64,000 bases of DNA from Chlorocebus sabaeus. Lineage: Eukaryota; Chordata; Mammalia; Primates; Cercopithecidae. Positions 45,483 through 57,445 of this stretch are shown piece after piece (position 1 is the stretch's first letter; the number at the start of each line of letters is the position of its first letter). The notes under the pieces were generated by a model, which saw only the letters and a program-made list of their open reading frames with translations, was not told the origin of the DNA and did not search any database. The stretch spans positions 86,133,139 to 86,197,138 of the forward strand of contig NC_132918.1 in the NCBI RefSeq assembly GCF_047675955.1, given 5' to 3'. The position numbers were made by a program, and so were the translations under genes.

Positions 45483-48400
45483 GTCTCTCAGACCACAGCA
45501 AAATCAAAAAAGAAATGAAGTCTAAAAAATTCACTCAAACTCAACAATTACATGGAAACTGAATAACCTGCTCCTGAATGATGTTTGGGTATATAATGAA
45601 ATTAGGGCAGAAATCAAGAAGTTCTTTGAAACTAATGAGAACAAAGATACAACCTACCAGAATCTCTGGGAAATAGCTAAAGCTGTGTTAAAGGGGAAAT
45701 TTATAGCACTAAATGTCCACATTAAAAAGTTAGGAAGATATTAAGTTAACAACCTAACATCACAACTAAAAGAACTAGAGAACCAAGAGAAAACCAACCC
45801 CAAAACTAGCAGAAGACAAGAAATAACCAAAATCAGAGCTGAACGGAAGGAGATTGAGACATGAAAAACTATTCAAAAGATTAACAAGTCCAGGAGCTGA
45901 ATTTTTGAAAAAGTTAAAGTAGGTAGACCGCTAGCTAGGCTAATAAAGGAAAAAAAGGAAGACTTAAGTAAACACAATCAGAAACCACAAGGGGGATATT
46001 ACCACTGATCCCACAGAAATACAAACAACCATCAGAGAATATGATGAATACCTGTATGTACATAAACTAGAAAATCTGGAAGAAATGGATAAATTGCTGG
46101 ACACATCCACCCTCCCAAGACTGAAAAAGGAAGAAATTGAATCCCTGAACAGACAGATAATGAGCTCTGAAATTGAGACAATAATAAATAGCCTACCAAA
46201 CAACAACAAAAAAAGCCCAGAATCAGACCGATTCACAGCTGAATTATGCCAGATGTAGGAAAAAGAGATGGTACCATTCCTACTGAAACTATTCCAAAAA
46301 AATTGAGGAGGAAGGACACCTCCCTAACTCATTCTATTAGGCCATCATCCTGATACCAAACCTGGCAGATATACAGCGACAAAAAAAGAAAACTTCAGGA
46401 CAATATTATTGATGAACATCAATGCAAAAACCCACAAAAACGCTGGCAAAACAAATCCAGCAGCACATCAAAAAGCTTATCCACCATAATCAACTAGGCT
46501 TTATCCCTGGGATGCAAGGTTAGTTCCACAAATGCAAATCAATAAATGTGTTTCATCACAGAAGAACTAAAGACAAAACCACATGGTTATCTCAACAGAT
46601 GCAGAAAAGGCCTTTGATAAAATTCAACACTCCTTCACATTAAAAACTCTAGATAAACTATGTATTGAAAAAAACATAACTCAAAATAATAAGAGCCATA
46701 TACCCACAGCCAGCATCATACTGAATGGGTAAAAGTTGGAAGCATTCCGCTTGAAAACCAGCACAAGACATTGATGCCCTCTCTCACCACCCCTATTCAA
46801 CTAGTATTGGATGTCCTGGCCAGGACAATCAGGCAAGAGAAAGAAATCAAGGGCATCCATATAGGAGGAAAGGATGTAAAACTATTCCTATTTGCAGATG
46901 ACATGATCCTGTATCTAGAAAACTGCGTAGTCTCAGTCCAACAACTTCGTCAAAGTCTCAGCATACAAAACTAATGTGCAAAAATTACTAGCATTCCTAT
47001 ACATCACAACAGCCAAGCTGAGAGCTAAATCAGGGACAAAATCCCATTCACAACTGCCACAAAAAGAGTAAAATACCTAGGAATACAGCTGACTAGGGAA
47101 GTGAAATATCTCTCCAAGAAGAACTATAGAATGCTGCTCAAAGATAACAGAGATGACACAAACAAATGAAAAAACATTTCATGCTCATGGATAGGAAGAG
47201 TCAATATCCTTAAAATGACCATACTGCCCAAATAAATTTATATATTTAATGTTATTCCTATTAAACTACCATTGAGATTCTTCTCAGAACTAGAAAAAGC
47301 TATTTTAACATTCGTGTAGAACCAAAAGAGAGCATGAATAGCCAAGGCAATCCTAAACAAAAAGAACAAAGCTGGCAACATCACGCTACCCAACTTGAAA
47401 CTGTAATGCAGGGCTACAGTAACCAAAACAGCATGTTACCAGTACACAAATAGACACCACATAAGGTGTAAGACATGCCTTGCTTCCCCTTTGCCTTCCA
47501 CCATGACTGTAAGTTTCCTGAGGCCTCCCCAACCTGGCAGAACTGTGAGTCAATTAAATCTATTTTTTTCACAAATTACTCAGTCTCAGTTCTTTATAGC
47601 AGTGTGAAAATGGACTAATACACCTTCCTTACACCATGTACAAAAATTAACTTAAGATAAATTCAAAACTTAAAGGTAAAACTCAAAATTATAATAACCC
47701 TGGAAGACAACCTAGGCAATATGATTCAGGACATAGGCATTGGCAAAGATCTCATGTTGGAGACATCAAAAGCAAACGCAATAAAAGCAAAAATTAACAA
47801 ATGGGATCTCATTAAACTAAATGACTTCTGCACAACCGTGAAACTATCAACAGAGTAAGGAGAAAACTTAGGGAATGGGAGAAAAATTTTGCAATCTATC
47901 CATCTGACAAAGATCTAATATCCAGGATGATAAGGAACTTAAACAAATTTGCAAGAAGAAAAAATCGAACAACCACATTAAAAAGTGGACAAAGGACATG
48001 AACAGACACTTTTCAAAAGAAGACACACATTTAGCCAACAATCATATGAAAAATGCTCAGCATCACTGATCATTAGAGAAATGTAAATCAATACCACAGT
48101 GAGATATCATCTCAGACCAGTCAGGATGGCTATTATTAAAAAGTCAAAAAATAACAGATGCTGGCGAGTCTGTAGAGAAAAGAAGCACTTATACACTGAT
48201 GGTGGAAATATAAATTAGTTCAACCATTGTGGAAGACAGTGTGGTGATTCCTCCAAGTCCTAAAGACAGAAATACCATTTGGCCCAGCAATCTCATTGCT
48301 GGATATATAGCCAAAGGAATATAAATCTTTCTATTACAAAATAGTGTTCTATTATAAAGACACATGAATATATACATTCATCGCCTCACTATTCACAATG

Positions 48401-48615
48401 GTAAATACATGGAATCAACCCACATGTCCATCAATGATAGACTGGATAAAGAAAATGTGGTACATATATACTACGGAATGCTATGAAACCATAGAAAAGA
48501 ATGAGTTCGTGTTCTTTGCAGGAACATGGATGAAGTGGAGGCCATTATCCTTAGCAAACTGACACAGGAACAGAAAACCAAATACCACATGTTCTCATTT
48601 ACAAGTGGGAGCTAA
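45483..48615 (+). pseudogene. L1 ORF2 remnant (L1PB-like), endonuclease mostly lost
   Basis: Enters ORF2 at the segment just after the endonuclease (gtctctcagaccacagcaaa). The RT region follows, with the F-A-D-D box at about 46895-46906 inside an open stretch at 46771-46974. RT thumb and C-terminal parts follow, interrupted by a half LTR at 47461-47622. The likely stop is TAA at 48613-48615. Multiple frameshifts and stops. Confidence 0.82.
47461..47622 (+). mobile_element. 3' half of a THE1/MST-type MaLR LTR, fused to a deletion
   Basis: Carries only the 3' part of a THE1-like LTR (gcttcccctttgccttccac, gtttcctgaggcctcccc, gtgagtcaattaaat, tggactaataca). Its first half is missing, as is about 200 bp of the surrounding L1 ORF2. 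The L1 resumes at ccttccttacaccatgtac. One deletion taking the LTR's 5' half together with the adjacent L1 explains both. Confidence 0.85.
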
Positions 48616-48843
48616 ATGATGAGAACACATGGACACAAAGAGGGGAACAACACACACTGGGGCCTATTGGAGGGTGGAGTATGGAGTGTGGAAGGAGGGA
48701 GAACAGGAAGAATAACTAATGGGTACTAGCCTTAATACTTGGGTGATAAAATGATCTGTACAACAAATCGCCTGACACAAGCTTACCTATGTAACAAACC
48801 TGCACTTGTATCCCTGAACTTAAAAACAGAAGTAAAAAATAAA

Positions 48844-48995
48844 GAAAAACTACCTATCAGGGATAATGTTCACTCTTTGGGTGACGGGTTCACTAGAAGC
48901 CTAAACCCTAGCGTCACCTAGTACACCCATGTGAAAAATCTGCACAGGTACCCTCTGAGTCTAAAACTTTTAAAAATTTGAAATGAATAAAAAAC
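48844..48995 (+). mobile_element. Old L1 3' end, right piece
   Basis: Continues the 3' UTR interrupted at 43283: ctttgggtgacgggttcact, gtacacccatgtgaaaaatc and gtaccctctgagtctaaaac, then an A-rich end. Together with 43075-43283 it makes one older L1 3' end. Confidence 0.85.
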
Positions 48996-51006
48996 AAGAA
49001 AATAAATAGCTGTTTCTATAATGATAATGGTGATAAATAATAATGATTTTGTTAAAATATTGTTCATACTTATTGAAAACCTTTCTGTGGTTATTTTAGA
49101 TTATTATAAGATCAAAACAACTGCATCCCAAATACAATAATTAAGGAAATAAGAAATTAAAACTTTAATTCTATAGTTTTTATTGAGAAATAAAGAGTGA
49201 AGTCTCTAAGGAAGAAAAGTTGGCAACATTAAACTAGAAGAACTGCCTGCAGCATAAATTTCTATTAACAAACAAGTCATTTTAAATAATACTTTCATTT
49301 AGACTATGCCAGCATCTTCTAAGGGAAGAAGTGGGAGATTCTAATCCTGGAGATATATACTATTTGAAGACCAGAGAACTCAAAAACCCTCTTATAAGCA
49401 GCAAGCCTTTTTGACCATAAATGTAGTTTATCAAGTCTGGATTGTCCAACAGAATTTAATAAATTTCATTTTCTTTGGATTAATTCCATTTTTAATTTTT
49501 AATTTCCACAAGTTATATATGAATATCCACAAAATAATCCATGACATTTTCAAGACTGCACAATATTCAAAAGAAATAACCTTTTCAAAATAACCTTTTA
49601 CCTTGGACAAAATTACCTATTCTCATTAATTAGATGCTATTTCTTGGATTAAAAAACAACAGAAAAAAACTGCAGCTTATTTACTTTGAAATTGTGTATG
49701 TACACCACAATACAGTATTTTTCTTTACTGAAATTTGGCAACTGTCTGTGTGTAAAATTTCTGGAGTTTACCCAAAGCCACTTGTTGTTTTCATTGTTTT
49801 TAAATTAGTTTGATAATACTTGAAACTCCTAAATGGTTATAATGAACATTTGGAACATTACAAAGCATATCCTGAACAGAAAATGCTCTTGTCCTTGATA
49901 AGAAAAATTAATCCTTTTTTCAAACTAGAAATAACAATACTGATAATCGTATTTTATTTTTAACAGAACTTTATCATCTACAAAACACTTCCACTTGCCT
50001 TGTTTAATGTTTTTAAAGTAAATCAGGCACAGTAGGTATTTTTACTACCTAGGTCACACAAAGAATAAGACATTGCAAGTTGAGACATGAATGGACATCT
50101 TGTTTTCTTTACACCGCACCAAGCAATCTCTATAAAACTGAAAATGACAGCCACAAGCATTAATTATTGTTTTGCCTATCCCCTAGCAATATGGAAAGGG
50201 TCCAAAGCTTAAATCCATTCTTGTTCTGGCTACCATTTACTCAGACAAATCTGCCAGGTATGCTAGACAAGTGTTCTGTGGAAGTAAGTAATCAATAAAG
50301 CAAGCAACCTGAATAACAAGCAAGAGACCTGGCAGCCTGCCATAGGTGCCTTTGCAGTGAGTAGAAGCTTGGAGCAAACACACAAGCACACTTGTAGGTG
50401 AAGTGCTCAGAGAACAAACTGTGTTGGGGGCACTTTTCTGAGAACCGTGATATGGCCCAGTAGGTTCTCATGGGGAAGCTAACGATGGCATGTTATGAGA
50501 CATGAACGGAGGGAAGTTTAAAGGGCAGGGCACACTATCAGAAGCTGAATGTTAACAAATCCGTCTCCTCTCCATTTGATGAGCAACCTAATAGGAACGT
50601 CTTTGTACAGTTATAAATCTGATTTTATTTCTGCACCTATTGTCCCCACTGTCACTAAAGACTCTGCTATCACGCTTAAAGTCTACAAAAATCCTGAAAA
50701 AAAAAAAGTATCATAATTGGCTTTAACATGGCTCATATTATTCAAATGTCACGGAGGATTATGTGAGAAAAGTCTGACAGGTTTATACAAGGAAACTAAA
50801 ATTTTCTTTGCTAAGTTTAGGGAGCATGTCTGCTACGCGATGTTATATTACTATTTCTCTACTCAGTCTTTCATTCATCCCGCTACTAAGCAGGAGAAGG
50901 GACTAGAGACGGTCAGTATGGACATGATTATTTTGATATTTGCCTTTCGAGTTTTGTCTTTTGTTAGAATTCCTGGAAACAGATTCTGAGGCAAATATTT
51001 GTAAGC
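48996..51006. other. Unclassified DNA, with possible MIR scraps
   Basis: About 2 kb without a clear element. Blocks near 49935-50060 (gaactttatcatctacaaaac, aaatcaggcacagtaggtatt) are weakly MIR-like. 50200-50620 looks non-repetitive. A 90-codon frame at 50717-50989 has no domain. No gene supported. Confidence 0.35.
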
Positions 51007-51018
51007 AAGAAATGTATT

Positions 51019-51398
51019 GGCCGGTCGCGGGTGACTCACCCCTGTAATCTCAGCACTTCGGGAGGACGAGACGGGCGGATCACGAGGTCAGGAAATCGAG
51101 ACCATCCTGGCTAACACGGTGAAACTTCGTCTCTACCAAAAATACAAAAAATTGTCTGGGCATGATGGCGGCGCCTGTAGTCCCAGCTACTCGGAGGCTG
51201 AGGCAGGAGAATGGCGGGAACCCGGGGGGCGGAGCTTGCAGTGAGCCCAGATAGCGCCACTCACTCCAGCCTGGGCTACAGAGCGCGACTCCGTCATAGG
51301 AAAGGGAAGGGAAAGGAAGGGAAAAGGAAGGGAAAAGGGAAGGGAAAAGGGAAGAGAAGAGAAGGGAAGGGAAAGGAAAGGAAGGGAAGGGAAAAAGA
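51019..51398 (+). mobile_element. AluY with an expanded homopurine tail
   Basis: A complete AluY-like element starting ggccggtcgcgggtgactc. Its A tail has become a 100-bp (GGGAA/GGAAA)n purine tract (51299-51398). Imperfect target duplications: aagaaatgtatt (51007-51018) and aaaagatgtgtt (51393-51404). The tail encodes Lys/Gly or Phe/Pro-Ser frames that are meaningless. Confidence 0.93.
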
Positions 51399-51938
51399 TG
51401 TGTTAAGAAGGAATTCAGGAAACACTGCCAGTAAGAAAGTGAGGAAGCAGGTTCGGATGGCAAAACTGTGATGAAGTTTTAGGAAAAGGTGTAACAAATG
51501 CTACATGGGGTTCTGCCGCTAAAATAACACTTTAGACTGTCTCAAGTTGAAACAAGGAGGCCAGGCCTTTGTGACTCTCCGACTGCCAGTCGTGGGCTGC
51601 AAGTTTCCCTCAGGAAGAGGTCGTAACCCCAGGCAAGTATATACCACAGCTGCAACAGCTTCTCCATGATGTGATTGGTGTCGTTATCTGGGGAAACTTT
51701 TAAGAAAACAAATGGGGGAAAAATTCCAGTACTCACTGGTGTAGCTATTCTTGAGGCTACAACTAAAATTTATCTCCTCCTCCACTACTTCTTTTAGGTT
51801 CTGCTCACCTAGCAAGCACTTCTAGTGCAATAATGTATCTCCTCATCTTTAAGGGATCTAAGCCTCGTGTCACTATGTTCTTCTCAGGTTGTGGCTGTTG
51901 CATTTTGTCATAAATCATAAAAATTAGGTAGAGGAGTA

Positions 51939-52373
51939 TCAGAAGATCAGTGGATCACCTAAATGCTGAACATGGACTTCCCAGTCCTCAGTATATAACA
52001 GCAGACTCTTCTCTTGATCATTAGTATCAGTTACTCTGCCAGGAGGTTGACTCTTCTCCTGGCCTGTTATCTTTATGGTATAAAGAACCAAACTGACCAA
52101 GAATAAATAGCTTAAATTAGAATGTGACCCTTTCTGTGTCTTCTTGTAGAAGCATGTGGACACCAGATCTCTAGACCCACTAAGTTTAAAGTTGCAAAAT
52201 TCCCTATGTGGTTCAATGAGAGGGATGGTGATGAACTCACTACAACTTTTATCCCTTGGGTTCCCATACCCATGAATTCTACCTACTCGGAAGATAATCC
52301 CATATAATGATGATTTTTGTAGTGTGTACCGCATCCTAAAGAATGTAGGCTTATCCTCCCAAAGTATCTCCAA
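51939..52373 (-). pseudogene. ERVL integrase C-terminal remnant
   Basis: A 144-codon open stretch whose middle (residues about 16-75) resembles the end of an ERVL-type integrase, where the strand-transfer domain passes into its C-terminal part. Sequence just to the right (52374-52860) continues upstream into the integrase core, but with stops. A fragment only; no Asp-Asp-Glu triad can be read as one frame. Confidence 0.65.
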
Positions 52374-53905
52374 GCTAACAATTCAACTGCCTCTTCAAAA
52401 GGCCATTCCATTACTCTACTATGTCAGCAGCTTCTGGATGATGCAGTATGTCAGGACCAGTGGCTCCCATGGTCATGTCACTATTGTCATACCTCCTTTG
52501 CTATAAAGTGGGGCCCTTGGTATGATGTCTTTATGTATAATTTTATGTCATAGATCAGACACCATAAATCCTCAAATAGTGTTGGTTGAGGCCCTGTGGG
52601 TTAGAAAGGTAAATAATCCATATATGTGTTAATCCCACTCATCATGAATCAACACCTGCTGCAGGGTGGAAGAGGTCAATATAATCAATGTGCCACCAAT
52701 AGCTGATTGGTACATTGAAGAAATAGTAGGTGTTGAGGCTCGAAGTTGGTCTCTGTTGTTGGCAGATTGGGCATTCAGCAACAGCAGTATCAGACTTGAT
52801 GAGTGAGAGCCCAAACTTTTGGAGTCATGAGTAGCTTTCACCTCTGCCACATCTTTTTTCCTTGTAGATTCCTAACAATCAGCCAAGCAACTTGCAACTT
52901 CCCATAGCTCCAGGTTTATTTCTACATAAGGCAAGCTTTTCTTTTTCACACCAGGTAGATTAGCAGGTGTCCTCCTGAAAATGCTGCCTATCAAAAGGAT
53001 TTTCCCTACTGTTGGTTTTCCAAGCTACCCCTGAGTGGGATTACAGTTCAGCAGCTGTCATATTTGGCTTGCACTCATGTACTTAAAGTTCCTATCAGGA
53101 ACCAAAATTTTTATCATAAGGGACCTTCCCTTCAATGTATTTCTAGGCATGAGTTGAAGGAGAATGCTGGTTCCATGGTGGTTAATGCCATGGTGGACTG
53201 GCCAGCTAATTGTACCACTTACTGATGCTACCGTGCATGGCACTTTTTCCACTCACAGATACCTATGGTGCCATGGGGTCTTCCAGATTATATGAACCAA
53301 GTAGCAAGACCACCTTTATCAGGCCTGTATTAAAAGGTCATTTCCTTCTTTAGGTAACGCTCATACTTGACAATCTTCCTGTTTCATCCAGGAAGTGAAC
53401 AGTATTCCAAAGAACAGTATTCCAAACTGCACTATACTCCCTCTAAAACCTGAAAAGGCCTACCAAGTTTTGTGTTCCCTTCTTGGTGATTGGAGGGGTG
53501 AGATTCAAGAACTTTTTCCTTTACTTTGGAGAAGACACATCAGTATAAGCAAGACCAAATGATCCCTAAAATCTTCAGCCATGCTCCTGAGTCTTTTTAT
53601 GTTGTATCTAATACACTGTGTAGTATCTATTCGTGGTCAAGGTCTCCAATATACTTGTCAATTGTTACTTAAATGGTCTGGTTAACATAATATTATGAAG
53701 AATGGGCCATCTGGATACTTTACAGAGCATAGAATTGTCATTGGCCCAGTCTTTTCAGACTGCTTACTATTATAATAGAAAATGAGAAGTGCGACAAGAC
53801 CACAAATATATGTTGTTCTCAGTCCCATGTGATTGCAAGCTACTGCTGATCCTTCTTCTTGCTCAGAAGGGAAGATAATGCATTCACCAAATCAATGACT
53901 GCATG

Positions 53906-54124
53906 TCATCTACCTGAGGCTGGGTTCATCTGCTCTAGTAAAGATGCCATATTCAGTACAATAGCTACAATTGGTGTTTCTTTGTGAAGTTTGCACAGGT
54001 CCACTGGCATTGCTAGAATCCATCTGGATTTTCCAAATGGGTAAAGTAAATGCAGATATGACGGGGACCAACTACCCTGCCCCTTCTTCAAATTTGTCAG
54101 TCTCGTTGGCAATTTCCCCAGCAT
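53906..54124 (-). pseudogene. ERVL reverse transcriptase N-terminal remnant
   Basis: A 72-codon open stretch. Its second half (V-D-L-C-K-L around residue 41, then A-S-L-L-E-Q near residue 60) matches the order of the first conserved RT motifs in ERVL elements. Downstream, towards 53600, the frame breaks before any active-site box. Confidence 0.6.
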
Positions 54125-55084
54125 GTGTTATTGTTCTTGATTGACTATCTTGACTATCTTGGCTGAGGGAAATCTCTAAGATTTCCACTTGACCTTCCCT
54201 CTATGATTGATTTTACCTGACAAGCCAATGAACCAATATGAGAATAGATCCATTCTAAGTATACATATGAGAATCAAGAACGTGACTACAGGTTAAGTCT
54301 GAAGCACAGTGGTGCTGCTGTGAGCTGGAACTAGGCTAGGCTGGGATTCCATTATTACCTTATCCTATGTACAATCTAACAGGAGGCCATGATGACATTT
54401 CAGATATTTGAATATCAATGTAAACACTGATATCAATCCCTAGTTGTCAGTATCAGCAATCCCTGAAACGTCTTGGTGCTTCTCTCTCCCTAGGGTATGG
54501 TTACCAAGTAAATTATTTCCTAAAATATTAGATAAATCTCTACCCCATACACATTTGTAATGGTATTGCAGGGCCTTCATCATGAGGATGCAACTTCTCC
54601 TGTAATGAATGTGTTTCAGGTTTGAGAATTGGTCTAGGTGTGTGATCTGAGCAAGGGATTGTAACTCTTCATTGGGGAACTGCCCTCAGCCTCTCAATTA
54701 TCTAAACTGGATTTCTTTTTATTGAACTCATTAAGGAATATTCTTATTGATTTCCAGCATACATTTCCCCTAAGAATACCTCTAATAGCTCTCTGTGGAA
54801 CAACCCTCCCTCCAGATCCCTTTGATCATGCTGTTCATTCTGACAGTTATTCCACCATGCTCCTGATGGTTAAGACCAATTGGCCTCTATGGTTTTTGGA
54901 TCTTGTAATTTACATTTCCCAGGTCTATAAGAATATTCTCTACTGTCAACCCTTGCCTACAAAGGACAGCCACCACTAAATAGTGTATTTTTGCTAATAG
55001 CCCCTTACCAGAATGGATAGCATGTCCTCCAGATTTTCTATCATCCTATGAAACATAGTTGGCTATGTATATGGGATATGGATG

Positions 55085-55130
55085 GAATATATATATAGCC
55101 AAATATATATATATATGAAAAATATTTATA
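55085..55130. repeat. (TA)n patch
   Basis: Short TA runs (atatatatata ... atatatatatatat) inside the ERVL remnant. Confidence 0.7.
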
Positions 55131-56200
55131 GACCTCATACATACATTAATATGCTCTAATATGTAAACCTCTCTAAGCCTTTTAATAACTTCCTCTCCCA
55201 TCTGCCATAGTAGTTCTGGCATTTTCATTTAATTTAGTGTGAGCTACCACTTTTTGCAAGCTTGCCAGTATCATCCAAGTGGTACATAGCATAATCTCCT
55301 GAATTTATGGTCAAAGTGTTTAATTATCTATTTCAGCAAAATAGTCCCATATTTATATGTTTTCTTTATCTAAATGTATGTTTCCATAGCCCCCATTTAC
55401 CCAGCACCCTCCGGATCTAATTCCATACACATTATTATTTTTTCTTGCCAGTTCAAGTTGCCAGTGACTCCTTCAATACACAGTCCTGTTACTCCTTTAG
55501 CAGCCTAAAACTTACTTAGCTGGGTTATTTTGTTACTCTACCTTAGTTATCCGGTGACCAAGAGGGGCGGTGTGACTAAAGCCTTAGGGCAGTGGTACAT
55601 GGTACCTTATCAATCAGTAGCCTCTGTATCAACTTCAAATAAGTAGTGAGCCTTTAGGATGACTAAGAAGGTAAATTTTATGTGTCCCAAAAATCTACAG
55701 ATACTGCATTTCAAAAATTTTTAATGCATCAATCCAGATGTCACCATCTAACTTATCAGGGTCTCATTCTTTCTCGATTGGGATTGGGAATCAGATGTTG
55801 GTAAGTCTTCTCTGCTTCTACAATGGCTAAGTCTCTTTAATAACCTCCGTGGAGGTACTTTGATTTTTACACATAACCTTAAATTGATAATGAATTACCC
55901 TCAGTTTTTATTCAATGCATTGATAGTGCCTAGCAACAGCCATTCAATTTCAGTCAATAGTTACTTATTCCAATGTAATTCTGAAAGTCTGAGAGTTACA
56001 CTAACTATTGTACTCTCTTCCACCAATATTCCATCCCAGTTCACCGCCAGGAAAGTTTTAACAAATGCGTCGTTACAATATTTGGGGGCTATTCACCCTT
56101 TAGTTACTAATAGTGATGTGGTCCTAAATGACACCATGCCAGTAGGGGACATGGCTGCAAAATCTCATTCTGGTTTTTTTTTTTAATAGGACAGTTGTCC

Positions 56201-56499
56201 TATTCTAGGTTTCCTAAATATAGTCACTGAAACAGATTTGTATGCAGAAAGTTTTATTGGGATATTTTCTTTGGTAAAACACTTATAAGGACCATCTAGG
56301 ATTAACAAATATACCTAATCCAATATGGTGGTCAGAAGGAAGGAAAAGATTCAGACCAAGGCCTAACCAAGAAGTGAATAGCAATTGCTTACTGACAGTG
56401 AAGAAATGGGGGCAAGAAAAGTATCTTGAGAAAAGTGAACATCATAAACAAGATATACAAGTATATATGAGAATCCCAACATTTAATATTGCTAAAATG
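56201..56499. other. Unclassified, possible ERVL LTR
   Basis: Follows the gag-like end of the ERVL on its 5' side, so an LTR is expected here. A gaaagttttattgggatat segment could be an antisense polyadenylation region. Not confirmed. Confidence 0.3.
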
Positions 56500-56680
56500 T
56501 AAAGTGTGAGCCAAAAAGTAATGAAAGATGAAATTGAGTTGGGGTACAGAAGCCTAAACAATGAGCTTAAAACCTTGCATTTCATTATTGTGAATAACAA
56601 GTGAGGGACTGAAATGATCGAAATTGCACGTTGGCTTATTCTAGCAACTTTAGGAAGAAGCGATTTGAGAGGAGCTGTAG
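56500..56680 (-). mobile_element. LINE L2 body fragment
   Basis: Antisense L2 blocks: gagcttaaaaccttgcattt, agggactgaaatgatcgaaat and ctagcaactttaggaagaag. Confidence 0.55.
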
Positions 56681-57229
56681 TGGGTGTAAGAACATTCTTT
56701 AAGGGTCATAAATGCATTCTGCCTCTCATTGCTACACATGTACTTTCAGCAACCAATTTGATCATCTTTTGAGTTCTGTGATTTCATACTATCCAAATTC
56801 ATTGGGAACTGTTGTTTGTTTTTGTTTTTGAGAGCTGTAGTACTATTTCTTTGACATGTTTTATTTCAATTTAATTATAACTCTGCAAACAATTATGGAC
56901 ATCTCTTTTATACTCAGCATGATGGTACTGTGCCAGGTACTGGATAAAGATGGTATGAATACATACTTTCCTCTTTTTTTTTTTTTTATAAATTTAACTT
57001 TTATAATACTGCTTGACTGAACGATCAACTTGAAAGTTACTAATGCCAAAACTTATAACTAATTTGCCTCAAACTATATGAAGAATTTTATGCCTCTTGC
57101 CTTCTGATTTAAAAAAAAAATTTAAAGTATACTGATAAATTAGAAATATATTCTATAATTTCAAGAGTAACTACTAAAAGGATAATATAAAAAGTTAAAA
57201 AATCATAAAAAGTAACAGTAAAAAATAAG
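56681..57229. other. AT-rich DNA
   Basis: No supported feature. T-rich and A-rich runs near 56971-56988 and 57109-57121. Confidence 0.35.
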
Positions 57230-57445
57230 AAAAAGAACAGCTAAAGCTAATCAATGATACTAGAGACCAGTGGTCACCTCAAGAGCGAGAACTCTATTGA
57301 CTGGGATTGAACACAAGGCGATCTTGAGTAATGTGTCTATCTCTGTGCTGGATAGATGGGTGTAAAAATATGCAAAATCTATGTATCTGGGCTCGTAAGA
57401 TTTGTGTACTTTACTGGACACAGGTTAGCCTCAAATTTAAAATCA
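57230..57445 (+). mobile_element. Old L1M 3' UTR fragment
   Basis: Follows the block order of old L1 3' ends: gagaccagtggtcacctcaa, tctctgtgctggatagatggg and gatttgtgtactttactgga, ending cctcaaattt. Confidence 0.5.

Larger units (their letters stand above)
43284..48843 (+). mobile_element. L1 LINE, L1PB-like, nested in an older L1
   Basis: Contains a 5' UTR (43284 to about 44770, GC-rich, with an A22 run at 44630-44651), ORF1 and ORF2 remnants, and a 3' UTR ending acaagcttacctatgtaaca...tgaacttaaaaacag. Target duplications are gaaaaactgcctattgcaggg (43263-43283) and gaaaaactacctatcaggg (48844-48862). The host L1 sequence continues on both sides, which proves the nesting. It has lost about 1 kb at 45482 and about 0.2 kb at 47460. 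The 5' UTR has many both-strand open frames due to high GC only. Confidence 0.9.
51540..56200 (-). mobile_element. ERVL-type endogenous retrovirus, internal region, antisense
   Basis: About 4.6 kb of a degraded class III retrovirus. On the minus strand the order is gag-like (about 54200-56200), reverse transcriptase (start of the domain near 53906-54124), integrase (about 51939-52860), and possibly a dUTPase-like part, expected after integrase in ERVL (not verified). The two best-preserved frames are at 53906-54124 and 51939-52373. I could not find an intact YXDD box. Neither flanking LTR is recognised with confidence. The element is inactive by numerous stops. Confidence 0.75.

Noticed and set aside
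51211..51497. Lys/Gly-rich and Phe/Pro/Ser-rich frames
   Set aside because: Translation of the homopurine Alu tail; no coding meaning.
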